From: Segatella copri
Lineage (GTDB): Bacteria > Bacteroidota > Bacteroidia > Bacteroidales > Bacteroidaceae
Direction of reading: 5' to 3'
Assembly: GCF_019249795.2 (NCBI RefSeq)
Contig: NZ_CP156891.1
Span: 1,506,001 to 1,570,000, forward strand
Length of the DNA: 64,000 nt
Shown: positions 26,238 through 34,726 of the stretch, one piece after another
Position numbering within the stretch: position 1 is the stretch's first letter
Layout of the letters: every line of letters starts with the position of its first letter
Made by a program: the position numbers and the translations under genes
Notes under the pieces: generated by a model
Told to the model about the DNA's origin: nothing
Databases searched by the model: none
The model's input: only the letters and a program-made list of their open reading frames with translations

Positions 26238-27368
26238 TCACTCTATAACCCAATCTATCCAATTTTCAGGCGTAACGATGCACTTATCTTTCACCTGATA
26301 AGCAGAAAGGAAAGAGGCCGGGAACTTTGTATTGGCACGCTTAGGATTCCACTTCATTTCAAACAGGGAAAACTGACCATCACACTCCTCCAGATAATCA
26401 ATCTCCTGCTGCTGACTGGTACGCCAAAAATAGCTGTTTACATATCGTCCAGCATTTTGATTGACCTTCATTCGCTCACTAATGAAGAAGTTTTCCCACA
26501 AAGCCCCCACATCCTGCCGGAGAGCAAGAGGTGCAAAGTTTTGCAAAATAGCATTACGTATTCCATTATCATAAAAGTAGAATTTCTTAGCACGTTTCAA
26601 CTCCGTACGTAAGTTGCGACTAAAGCCATTCAACTTGAATATGATATAACACTTTTCGAGCAAATCAATGTACTTCTCTACCGTTTTATTATCTGTTCCT
26701 ACGGTTTGCGCCAACTCATTATATGAAACTTCACTTGTAACCTGCAGTGCCAAGGCAGTAAGCAGCTTGGACAACAGGGCTGGGCGCCGAACACTTTCTA
26801 AATTCAACAAGTCCTTATACAGATAACTGTTAGACAAATTATACAGCAACTCCTTTGCATCCGTCTCATGATTCATGATATCTGGATAAGAACCATAAAT
26901 AAGCCGATTCTCTAATGTTTGTTTTACACTAAGCAGTCCATGAGCCTTCATCAGTTCTCCTGTAGAAAAAGGGAAAAGATGGTACTCAAACTTGCGTCCT
27001 GTCAAAGGTTCGTTGAGCTTATTCTGCAATTCAAAAGAGGAGAAACCTGTCACCAAGAGTTGTACATCTGGGAAATTATCCGTGATTCGTTTCAAAACCA
27101 TCCCGATATTCTCTACCCGTTGAGCCTCGTCTATCACAACAATAAGATTGTTGCCTATAAGCAGACGCAACTCAGAAGAATTTGCCTTTGCCAGCAACTC
27201 TCTTACTTCTGGTTCATCGCAATTCAACATAAGAGTAGGTTCATCACGATTCTCGAGCACCATTTTAAACAGCGTGCTCTTACCCACTTGTCTGGCTCCA
27301 ATCACGATGATAGCCTTCCCGGAAAATATCCGGGCTTCAATTGTATCTTGTATTTGACGACGTATCAT
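26238..27368 (-). CDS. AAA ATPase with DUF4143 C-terminal domain
   Basis: 376 residues from the ATG at 27366-27368 (MIRRQIQDTIEAR). A longer frame reaches 27476, but its extra codons lie upstream of the -7 box at 27414, so the short start is preferred. Walker A is IVIGARQVGKSTLF; Walker B is NLIVVIDEAQRVENI (AAA_14 type). The C-terminal DUF4143 domain is a restriction-endonuclease-like fold with EIDYLEECDGQFSLFEMKWN. Its paralogue is at 51664. The role is unknown; such ATPases are frequent in Bacteroidota accessory DNA. Confidence 0.85.
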   Translation of the reverse strand: MIRRQIQDTIEARIFSGKAIIVIGARQVGKSTLFKMVLENRDEPTLMLNCDEPEVRELLAKANSSELRLLIGNNLIVVIDEAQRVENIGMVLKRITDNFPDVQLLVTGFSSFELQNKLNEPLTGRKFEYHLFPFSTGELMKAHGLLSVKQTLENRLIYGSYPDIMNHETDAKELLYNLSNSYLYKDLLNLESVRRPALLSKLLTALALQVTSEVSYNELAQTVGTDNKTVEKYIDLLEKCYIIFKLNGFSRNLRTELKRAKKFYFYDNGIRNAILQNFAPLALRQDVGALWENFFISERMKVNQNAGRYVNSYFWRTSQQQEIDYLEECDGQFSLFEMKWNPKRANTKFPASFLSAYQVKDKCIVTPENWIDWVIE

Positions 27369-27413
27369 AAATATCCTTTCTTTTAAGTTATGAATCCTTC
27401 TTTCTTTCGGATG

Positions 27414-27421
27414 CAAAGATA
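27414..27421 (-). promoter_or_regulatory. -7 box of the DUF4143 ATPase gene
   Basis: TATCTTTG on the minus strand, 46 nt before the chosen start. It shows that the longer open frame is not translated from this promoter. Confidence 0.7.
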
Positions 27422-27434
27422 AGGAAAAATAATC

Positions 27435-27501
27435 GTAATCCCAAAATTTATACCTATTTTTGGGATTACAATCCAAAAAAACATAGTAAATTTTGGGATT
27501 A
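27435..27501. promoter_or_regulatory. Two palindromes upstream of the DUF4143 ATPase
   Basis: Perfect palindrome: GTAATCCCAAAA (27435-27446) and TTTTGGGATTAC (27458-27469), covering the expected -33 position. Imperfect second one: AATCCAAAAA (27471-27480) with TTTTGGGATTA (27491-27501). The sequence is unrelated to the palindromes of the other two ATPase genes. Confidence 0.75.
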
Positions 27502-27503
27502 GA

Positions 27504-27578
27504 GCGTTATTTCAACGTTTTTCACCGACCTTCTCCCCCTATCTCATGGGGGCAATATCAGTTTTGAAAACGGACATT
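27504..27578 (+). repeat. Island boundary repeat, copy d, with 27-nt prefix
   Basis: The prefix at 27504-27530 (TTTCAACGTTTTTCACCGACC) and the core at 27535-27578 match copies b and f closely. It lies upstream of the DUF4143 ATPase promoter. Confidence 0.88.
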
Positions 27579-27672
27579 CTATCCATCATATCTCCAAGAG
27601 ACTGTAAATCCATGAAGTTAGCACATAAAAACGGGTACTCTATACCAAAATAAAAAAAATCTTTTAATTTAC

Positions 27673-27703
27673 TTGGTAGTTTAGAGAAAAAAACGTATTT
27701 TTG
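27673..27703 (+). promoter_or_regulatory. Promoter of the toxin-antitoxin pair
   Basis: -33 TTG (27673-27675), 20-nt spacer, -7 TATTTTTG (27696-27703), 39 nt before the antitoxin start. Confidence 0.7.
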
Positions 27704-27742
27704 CTGCTGTAAATTGATGAATGTTTTTAAAAAGGAGTAAGT

Positions 27743-27970
27743 ATGAATACATTAGCAATAAACGAGCCTCAATTGTTGGTAACAGTATCAGATCCAGCAA
27801 TGCTGACAAAATTGAAGAACGCTATCAAAATGCTGAATGGCGTTAGTTCTATTTCTGTCATGAAACCAAAGAAAACAGATCTTGAACTTGCCGAAGAAGA
27901 CAAGGAGAAAGGCAGAGTTACCCATTGGAATTCTGTTGATGAAATGTTTGATACTATTTTAGGAGAATAA
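27743..27970 (+). CDS. Type II antitoxin partner of a YafQ-family toxin
   Basis: A 75-residue acidic protein encoded directly before a YafQ-type toxin, with its stop overlapping the toxin start by one base (TAATG). The N-terminal half (LLVTVSDPAMLTKLKNAIKML) could form a small beta-alpha DNA-binding fold. The C-terminal half (DLELAEEDKEKGRVTHWNS) is the sort of flexible segment that wraps a RelE-fold toxin. The family is not a clear RelB/DinJ match; the role rests on gene order. Confidence 0.75.
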   Translation: MNTLAINEPQLLVTVSDPAMLTKLKNAIKMLNGVSSISVMKPKKTDLELAEEDKEKGRVTHWNSVDEMFDTILGE

Positions 27971-28257
27971 TGTATAAACTTGATACTACTAAGAGATTTG
28001 ACAAAGCTTTAAAGCTTTGCAAAAAGCGCGGCTATCCCATAGAAGACCTACGAAAAGCCATAGCCATTCTGGCAGAAAAAGGATGCCTGCCAAAAGAATA
28101 CAAGCCACATATTCTTCACGGAAACCACGAAGGCGAATGGGAGGCTCATATAAATCCAGACTGGCTGCTGGTATGGGAACAGAATGATGAGGAGTTAACA
28201 CTCCTCATGCTTACTACAGACACACATTCCGACGTTTTTAGTAAAACAAGAAGATAA
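27970..28257 (+). CDS. YafQ-family mRNA interferase toxin
   Basis: A 95-residue RelE-fold toxin. YafQ-type features are LDTTKRFDKALKLCKKRGY, LPKEYKPHILHGNHEGEWEAHI and the terminal LMLTTDTHSDVF, with the catalytic-type histidines of YafQ (H in HILHGNH, H in TDTHSD) visible. In known members the toxin cuts mRNA on the ribosome. It overlaps the antitoxin gene by one base and is followed by a 14-bp terminator. It lies between repeats d and e and may stabilise the island. Confidence 0.9.
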   Translation: MYKLDTTKRFDKALKLCKKRGYPIEDLRKAIAILAEKGCLPKEYKPHILHGNHEGEWEAHINPDWLLVWEQNDEELTLLMLTTDTHSDVFSKTRR

Positions 28258-28261
28258 TATA

Positions 28262-28311
28262 AAACATAAATCCCCAACCTGTTGAAGTTTGCAGATAGGG
28301 GATTTATGTTT
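28262..28311 (+). terminator. Terminator-like hairpin after the toxin gene
   Basis: Arms AAACATAAATCCCC (28262-28275) and its complement (28298-28311) pair perfectly over 14 bp. The T run is short. Confidence 0.7.
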
Positions 28312-28340
28312 CCTGAAACTCCATTTAGGACTAGACAAGT

Positions 28341-28384
28341 CTCCTATCTCATGGGGGCAGTATCAGTTATGAAAACGGACATTA
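28341..28384 (+). repeat. Island boundary repeat, copy e
   Basis: Core reads TCCTATCTCATGGGGGCAG and continues into the same G run plus TAGG as copy a. It lies between the toxin-antitoxin pair and module 4. Confidence 0.88.
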
Positions 28385-28679
28385 AGGGGGGGGTAGGCTT
28401 CCACATTCCATAAGAGAAAAGGGAGGGGAATTGCGGCAAGCATTCCCCTATATATAATAAGGTGTAAGCTCAGAAGTACAATCGGGAAAGGAAGAGGTAA
28501 ACAGGCTTCAGCGGGAGAAAGACACACCTCTTCAACTACGTCTCCCAAAAGTTTAAGAAATGCTAAAAAGTCCCTTTTGGGGGCATTTTTCACTAAAAAA
28601 ATACATTTTTTTGGCCAATTGATCCAAATCAAGGCAAATTTGAACCAATTTGAACCAATTCAGTTTCATTTATTTTATA
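28385..28679. other. Leader region of module 4 without genes
   Basis: After repeat e it holds an eight-base G run, motif copy 4 (28450-28472), a purine-rich stretch and a short tandem repeat AATTTGAACC (28638-28657). No credible gene is seen. The -7 box at 28680 closes it. Confidence 0.55.
28450..28472 (+). promoter_or_regulatory. TATATAATAAGGTRTARG motif copy 4
   Basis: It lies about 65 nt after repeat e, the same relation as copy 3 has to repeat a, followed by GCTCAGAAG. Confidence 0.45.
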
Positions 28680-28687
28680 TATCTTTG
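28680..28687 (+). promoter_or_regulatory. -7 box of module 4
   Basis: TATCTTTG on the plus strand, 83 nt before the small membrane protein start. It is the likely single promoter for the genes 28771-38566. Confidence 0.65.
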
Positions 28688-28770
28688 CACCCAAATATGA
28701 GTTAGTTATCAACGTAAATTGATATTCTTAACGATTGCATAAAGTAAATGAAATTATTCTTATAGGGGAT

Positions 28771-28962
28771 ATGACTATACTACTTATCATATTAATAGGA
28801 ATCGGAATATTTGTACTTCTCGGCATTCTAGGCTGGGGAATACAGCTTTTGGGATTTCTCGGAGGACTCTTAGGTGAAGGCATCACTGGATGCATAGGAT
28901 GCTTCATCAAGTTCTTTTGGGTGATTCTGCTAATAGCTATATTTATTGCGCTGATACAATAA
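28771..28962 (+). CDS. Small membrane protein opening the SPFH-caspase module
   Basis: 63 residues from ATG 28771, chosen over an upstream ATG because it aligns with the paralogue at 22243. There are two hydrophobic helices, with GWGIQLLGFLGGLLGEGITG and CIGCF between them and a KFFWVIL continuation. The conserved glycine/cysteine hinge suggests a hairpin in the membrane. It comes first in the operon, 32 nt before the zinc-ribbon/SPFH gene. No named family was recognised; it may anchor the SPFH proteins. Confidence 0.75.
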   Translation: MTILLIILIGIGIFVLLGILGWGIQLLGFLGGLLGEGITGCIGCFIKFFWVILLIAIFIALIQ

Positions 28963-28994
28963 CCAGTCATTTAATCTTAAAAACAATAACCATT

Positions 28995-31787
28995 ATGACA
29001 TATTGCAAGAAATGCGGCGCAATGCTGCAACCGGTAATGAAATTCTGTACGAAGTGTGGACAACCTATTGACTTGCAACCACAGGCTCCAACCCAGCCAC
29101 AAGGAGTTAGCAAGCCTCAACGTCCTCAACCACTGAAAGCTATGGCTCCTCAACAGCCTATGAAGCCTCAACCTATGAGACCTCAAGCACCAGGTATGCC
29201 CCCAAAACCGATGCAGACTCAGCGCCCAGTAATGCCTCAGGCTCTACAGACTCCACAAGCCAGCAAGGGTATGTTCACCAATGCCGTTCGCTCTGTAGCA
29301 AACGCCATGATTGGTGGTGCACTCAATCGCCAGATTGCAGAAGAACAGAGAAGAGCCGTTAACCAGCAAGCTACTGAAAGCCAGTCGGAAATCCGTGATG
29401 CCAGAAATGCACAGCAGCAGGCTGAACAGGCACAGATTGCAGCCGAAAGAGAAGCTGAACGTAGCCGCGACCGCCGCAGTATGGAAGCTGTGGATGGTGT
29501 TGACGTGGTAAGAGGCAGAACCATCTGGAATATCCAACCAGGAGAAATCGCCCGCAAGATTAGCGAACGGGAACTCGACGAAATAGAAAAACTGAAAGGT
29601 ATCATCGTTCAGGAAGGTTGCACCGCCATCATTTTTGCCAATGGTGAGCTGGTTTCAACCCTCTCAGCAGGTGCATACCTCTTTTATAAGTCTGTAGAAG
29701 AAGAGCAGGCTGCTATCAAGAATGCGGTAGAAAAGGCTGAGAAAGATATGGCTGAAGCCGAAAAGCGTGAACGAGACCGCAAGCGCCAGGCTGAGCCTAC
29801 CTTCCGCCAGCTCGGTATCGTAGGAGAAGTAGGCCGTGGCTTCAACTGGCTCGGTCGCATCATCTTCGGCGAAAAGAAAGGTGAACAGAAAGAAAAAGCC
29901 AAGAAGCGCCAACTGGATTATGCCCGCATCTTAGCCCGCATCACCCAGGCTCCTATCCTGTCGGTCTATATCGTCAGCAACCGTTTCATCACCCTCACCT
30001 TTGGTGGAGCAATGAACGAGAATGGCGAACTTGCCTTTCAGCCATACACCATTCCGATGGGCATCCATGATGTGCAGATTGGAGTATCTCTCCAGATGAG
30101 CATCAGCGATATTCATACCTTCGCCACCAATTATCTTACCGACCGCAACAGCGTAACAACTAGAGAATTACAGCAGTTGCTCAATGGTACCATAGAAACC
30201 CTGTTGCGCCAGGAACTCCGCAACCAGAACTACGAGTCTGCCGGACTGACTGCAGAAACAGTAAATGTACTGAAAGAGAAAATCCGCCAGACGATCAACC
30301 AACAGGTATTCGGCATAGAATGCACTCAGGTTCTGAATATCACCGACAGCAACCAGGACTTTGAGCGTTTCCGTCAGGTAGAACGCCAGCTCTATAACAC
30401 AGAGAAGGAACTCGACTTCATGCACCGCACCGGAGAGTTCCGAAACCGAATGGAAGTTGAGGCCAACTCCCAGCAGATTTCTTCTGCACAAAACGCCGAG
30501 GATTTGCGCCATGCCCTCCAGGGCATCAACAAAGACCAGTTGCTCCACGATGATGAGTTGGAGGAATTCGTCCAGATGCTCGAAAGTCAGAAGCGCATCC
30601 GCCAGGCTAAGACCCAGGAAGAGGAGTTCGAAGCCCTGGAAGACCTCCGCAAGAACCGTCTGGTCAAGCAGGAGGAAATGGAAGTGCTCGAAGATGAACT
30701 TGCACACAAGAAGATTCCTCGTGAGGAAATCACGGAAATCATGCGCATCCAGAGCCAGCAGAACATCGACACAGCCCGTCTCAAGGCAGAATGGGCACTC
30801 GATGATTCCCGTACCGACCACGACTGGGAACGTGAAGATCTGGAACGCCGCCGCAACTGGGGCATCGAAGATGAAGAGCGTGAACGCCAGTGGATGCTGG
30901 AAGAAAAGGAATACAACCGCGACTTCAACCGCAAGGCGAAGGAGGATGATTACGACTTCCAGCAGATGATGCGTCAACGCGAACTGGATAAGGAAGACCA
31001 CCTCCTGGCACGCAACGAGAAACTGGAAGACGACCGCCTTGCCTATGAGCGCAACCGCCAGGAAAAAATGGACGATGACCAGTTGGAAGCCAACCGCCAC
31101 CAGCGTCAGATGGACAAGCTGCAGCAGATGGCTCAGATGCAGGCACAGCTCGACCAGCAGAAATATCAGCACGAAGAGAACGTAGCCACCATTCAGAGCA
31201 ATGAGCAGATGAATCGTGACAACCATTTCGCCAATATGACCGCCGAACAGATTCGTGCCGCACAACTCTCCCACCTCACCGGAGATGCACAGGTAGCTAT
31301 GGCAAACGCCTATAACGGCGAGAAGGAAGCCGAAAACCTGCGACAGACTGCAGCAGAAAAGGAAGCAATGATGCAGCAGATGCTACAGATGCAACATGAG
31401 AACAGCAATGCCCAGATGGAAGCCATGATGAAGATGGCCGGCATGATAAAAGATACAGCCACCGGCATCAGCGGCGCCCAGCAAAGCCAGCAGCAACAGC
31501 GCATCAACCAGCTGGAAGAGGAAAACCGACGCCAACAGGAGCGAGTAGATCATACCCAGGATGTGGCTATGAACAACATCTCGCAAGTAAGCACTGCTGC
31601 CGCCAACAATCTGAACGCCTTCAATGGCGGACTCGGTGGAAATACAGCAGGAAGCCAAGCAGCTCCACAACAGGCAGCTCCTCAGCAGGAATTGATAGAA
31701 TGCCAGTGCTACAACTGTGGACACACCATCCACATTGCACCAGGCACTCCAAACTGTCCAGACTGTGGCGCACCTTTCCAATGGTAA
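28995..31787 (+). CDS. Zinc-ribbon, SPFH-like, long coiled-coil scaffold protein
   Basis: 930 residues from ATG 28995; the frame extends 35 codons upstream, but only this start gives an intact N-terminal zinc ribbon (CKKCGAML...FCTKCGQ). Order: zinc ribbon (about 3-25), a Pro/Gln-rich linker (to about 95), charged helices, an SPFH/band-7-like region (about 315-470, with SVYIVSNRFITLTFGGAMNE and ISDIHTFATNYL), a long charged coiled coil (about 470-850), and a C-terminal zinc ribbon (CQCYNCGH...CPDCGAPFQW). There is no membrane helix. SPFH proteins assemble on membranes, so this is probably the scaffold of the module. Confidence 0.75.
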   Translation: MTYCKKCGAMLQPVMKFCTKCGQPIDLQPQAPTQPQGVSKPQRPQPLKAMAPQQPMKPQPMRPQAPGMPPKPMQTQRPVMPQALQTPQASKGMFTNAVRSVANAMIGGALNRQIAEEQRRAVNQQATESQSEIRDARNAQQQAEQAQIAAEREAERSRDRRSMEAVDGVDVVRGRTIWNIQPGEIARKISERELDEIEKLKGIIVQEGCTAIIFANGELVSTLSAGAYLFYKSVEEEQAAIKNAVEKAEKDMAEAEKRERDRKRQAEPTFRQLGIVGEVGRGFNWLGRIIFGEKKGEQKEKAKKRQLDYARILARITQAPILSVYIVSNRFITLTFGGAMNENGELAFQPYTIPMGIHDVQIGVSLQMSISDIHTFATNYLTDRNSVTTRELQQLLNGTIETLLRQELRNQNYESAGLTAETVNVLKEKIRQTINQQVFGIECTQVLNITDSNQDFERFRQVERQLYNTEKELDFMHRTGEFRNRMEVEANSQQISSAQNAEDLRHALQGINKDQLLHDDELEEFVQMLESQKRIRQAKTQEEEFEALEDLRKNRLVKQEEMEVLEDELAHKKIPREEITEIMRIQSQQNIDTARLKAEWALDDSRTDHDWEREDLERRRNWGIEDEERERQWMLEEKEYNRDFNRKAKEDDYDFQQMMRQRELDKEDHLLARNEKLEDDRLAYERNRQEKMDDDQLEANRHQRQMDKLQQMAQMQAQLDQQKYQHEENVATIQSNEQMNRDNHFANMTAEQIRAAQLSHLTGDAQVAMANAYNGEKEAENLRQTAAEKEAMMQQMLQMQHENSNAQMEAMMKMAGMIKDTATGISGAQQSQQQQRINQLEEENRRQQERVDHTQDVAMNNISQVSTAAANNLNAFNGGLGGNTAGSQAAPQQAAPQQELIECQCYNCGHTIHIAPGTPNCPDCGAPFQW

Positions 31788-31839
31788 GCCCTCTCCAGAA
31801 AATGCAACAAGAAGTCTAAACATATAAAGTAATCAGACT

Positions 31840-34659
31840 ATGAGCGATATTAAACTTGATGGTGATGCGGCTGTGGTAGGCGGAATCCATTCCGACTCCC
31901 ACAATACGCAAAACAACTATAACACCTCAACAACAACCCATACCACCAACAACAGTACGGTTAACAACCAGACTGTATATGAGGCACAGAAGACTCAGAC
32001 TGAGATCTATCAGCAGAATGAGACTCTCTTTCTGCAGGCTGTGCAGGAACGACTGGAGGATGGCAAGTTGGATAATCAGAAGTTGGCAGAACTCAACCAG
32101 TTGAGCATCCAATGGCATATTGCTCCCCTAAGAGCCAACCAGATCATAGATCAGGTACGTCAGAACATCCATATCCTGCAAGGCAGCAAGGGTAACGAAT
32201 TCCTGGCAGAGCAGATTCTGACCGAGGTCTTCAATGCCATCCAGACCAACCATACCGACATTCTGAAACGCAAGTTCAACAGTCTGGAGCAGTTGTCACG
32301 TGTGATGACGAATGATAACAACATCCAGTTCTACTATCATCTGTTGCTTGCCTCGATGTACCCCGACAAGTGCGCCCTTGCCTTCTTCGGTTCCCGTACC
32401 GATAACTACTGGCAACTCTTCTGGACTCATGTAGCGTTCATCAAGACCGGCAATATCGACAATGCCACCGTGCTTCTGCCAAGAATGGGCGGTTTCGGTT
32501 GTCCGCAAGGCGACATCGCCCTACTGATGGCTCTTGATAATCTTGCCGACTACCACAAGAATGGAAAGCAGGATTACTACATGCAGCAGACCATCCAGTA
32601 TCTCGACCAGGCCGTGCAAAACGGAATGAGTGAACCGCTAAGTGCCCTATGGTATGCCGTAAAGGAGATGTTGGAGGATAAGCCTCAGCCAGAAGAATGG
32701 TATCAGTTCTATTGCGACACAACCCTTTCGGAATTCATCCCGAAGGAGAAGAGCAAGATGGCTGTACCACCACAGATGCCTACACCTCCTCCGATGCCAA
32801 AGTTTAATGCCCAGAACGTGAAGCTCAATCAGATGAGAGGCTTCAATCCTCTGCAGGCAGCCAACAATATGGGACTGGGAAGCGTCAATGCGATCAGTCA
32901 GCAGCCTCAAATGGCAAGTATGCCGGGCAGTACAACTCCTCCCCCTATGCCGGGAGCCTCATCGGTTCCTCCTATGCCGGGACAAAGCAAGGCGGCTCCA
33001 CAGCCGGAAGCCGTGCAGATGGCATCAGAAGCAAGAACAGCCGATGAACCAATCGACCAGCCCGACCCCTTGGAAGACCACTACGGCATCATCCTGACAG
33101 ATGGCAATGCACTGGCTAGAAAATACGGTTGCTCCATCCAGGAAGTATATGATGTCTTCAACGACTTCATACAGAATGCCTACGACCAGCAGATGTACTG
33201 GACATTTCTCGACATCTCGCAATATGGACTGGATTCCACCCACGAAACTCCATCCTGGATAGAATGCAATGAAGCAGTATCCCGCTGCATCGCAGACAAC
33301 AACCTGACAGCTGGTCCCGACCTACACCTATTTATAATAGGAGGTGACGATGTGATTCCTATCCCTCGCGTCGAAGACCCATGGCCGTATGGCGGCGAGC
33401 GAATCCCTACAGATACCTGCTATGCCTTCGAAGGCACCTATATCGTAGATTTGCTGGATAGTCGCGATTCAGACTTCACCGTAGGTTGCGCCCGCAACAA
33501 TGTGGCTCGTCTGCCTTTGGAAGACGGTCAGCTCGATACGGATATCCGAAGCGACATCGGTGCCTACTTCAACATCAGTGGAATGTATGGCGGCGGTATT
33601 CCTGTTGGCAATGTTCTGATGATCAGCAACCGCGACTGGATTCCAGCCAGCTGCACGATGACCCAGCACCTGCCGCTTCTTTACAATACCGACGATCCTG
33701 AGCTGATCCGCAACGGAATGTATATCAGTCCGAAGCTGCTGACCGAAGATTCGGAAAGCCTCAGCATCTATTGCAAGTCTCTGGACAAGGCAGATATGCT
33801 GATGTTCAATCTTCATGGTGCCGATGCAGAGGGTATGTGCGGATTCTATAGTGAGGATGAAGCATTCAATCCTTCGCTCCTCAACCAAGGCAGGGCAAGA
33901 GTCTTCAATACCGTGGCTTGTTTCGGAGCCCGATATGCCGGTTACAAACGAAACGACTCCATGTTGCTCAGCGCCCTCTACGGAGGTGGCGTATTGCTCT
34001 ATACCGGTTCGCTCATTCCTGTTCCGATGTTCTCTAATGAGGAAACGGATGAAGCCCGCCAACTTCTGTTGAATCCGGGCACAGGCAGCGAGGTGCTGAT
34101 GCGCCTCTATCCGCTCTATCAGTTCAAGGGTATGACGGGCGGAAAGGCGATGCTCCAGGCTAAGTGCGATTACTTCAACATGTGCCGACATGTAGAGGAT
34201 GACTGTTTCTCTATGAGCACCGCCCTGATGTTCTGTCTCTACGGCAACCCGATGCTCCATGTCCGTCGCAGAGAATATGTGGTAGAATCTGCACTGCAGA
34301 ATGATGCGATGCCACCAGCTCCAATCAAGGCCGACGGCTCTCCGCTCAAGAAGACCATGCGACAGCGCCTGCTGCAGAAGGATAAGAGCAACCAGTCTCT
34401 CATCGACCAGATTCGTGGTTATGTGGATGAGAATCTCAATGCTATCCGAAACATGGTAGAGCAGCATCTGTACCAGCAGCTGGGCTTGAAACCGGAAATG
34501 CTGGATAGCATCGACCAGGTAAGCCGACCTACCATCGACGGCAATTACGAAACGGGATATTCATTCAACTATCACGACGCAAACCGCCAATATGGAGCAG
34601 ACACCTTCGTAGAAGTAGATGCCCAGGGCAAGACGAAGCGAATCTATACAACAAAATAA
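31840..34659 (+). CDS. Caspase-fold (C25/CHAT-like) protease
   Basis: A 939-residue soluble protein. The N-terminus is Thr/Asn-rich (HSDSHNTQNNYNTSTTTHTT), then a helical module (LEDGKLDNQKLAELNQLSIQ) of the type repeated in two other operon proteins, helical repeats to about residue 305, a proline-rich linker (TPPPMPGASSVPPMPGQ), and a C-terminal caspase-like domain from about residue 415. The dyad is visible: His659 in MFNLHGADAEG and Cys694 in NTVACFGARYAGY, each after a hydrophobic strand, followed by LYGGGVLLYTGS as in gingipain-like C25 and CHAT proteases. It is probably the effector or processing enzyme of the module. The trigger and target are unknown. Confidence 0.78.
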   Translation: MSDIKLDGDAAVVGGIHSDSHNTQNNYNTSTTTHTTNNSTVNNQTVYEAQKTQTEIYQQNETLFLQAVQERLEDGKLDNQKLAELNQLSIQWHIAPLRANQIIDQVRQNIHILQGSKGNEFLAEQILTEVFNAIQTNHTDILKRKFNSLEQLSRVMTNDNNIQFYYHLLLASMYPDKCALAFFGSRTDNYWQLFWTHVAFIKTGNIDNATVLLPRMGGFGCPQGDIALLMALDNLADYHKNGKQDYYMQQTIQYLDQAVQNGMSEPLSALWYAVKEMLEDKPQPEEWYQFYCDTTLSEFIPKEKSKMAVPPQMPTPPPMPKFNAQNVKLNQMRGFNPLQAANNMGLGSVNAISQQPQMASMPGSTTPPPMPGASSVPPMPGQSKAAPQPEAVQMASEARTADEPIDQPDPLEDHYGIILTDGNALARKYGCSIQEVYDVFNDFIQNAYDQQMYWTFLDISQYGLDSTHETPSWIECNEAVSRCIADNNLTAGPDLHLFIIGGDDVIPIPRVEDPWPYGGERIPTDTCYAFEGTYIVDLLDSRDSDFTVGCARNNVARLPLEDGQLDTDIRSDIGAYFNISGMYGGGIPVGNVLMISNRDWIPASCTMTQHLPLLYNTDDPELIRNGMYISPKLLTEDSESLSIYCKSLDKADMLMFNLHGADAEGMCGFYSEDEAFNPSLLNQGRARVFNTVACFGARYAGYKRNDSMLLSALYGGGVLLYTGSLIPVPMFSNEETDEARQLLLNPGTGSEVLMRLYPLYQFKGMTGGKAMLQAKCDYFNMCRHVEDDCFSMSTALMFCLYGNPMLHVRRREYVVESALQNDAMPPAPIKADGSPLKKTMRQRLLQKDKSNQSLIDQIRGYVDENLNAIRNMVEQHLYQQLGLKPEMLDSIDQVSRPTIDGNYETGYSFNYHDANRQYGADTFVEVDAQGKTKRIYTTK

Positions 34660-34726
34660 TCTGTCCCCTACAAAGGGATTCTATAGTAAATAACAAAAAT
34701 AATAACAATCATAAAAACTGAAACAT

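Noticed and set aside
27369..27476. N-terminal extension of the DUF4143 ATPase
   Set aside because: The extra codons lie upstream of or across the -7 box at 27414-27421 and the palindromes, and homologues start at the MIRRQI methionine.
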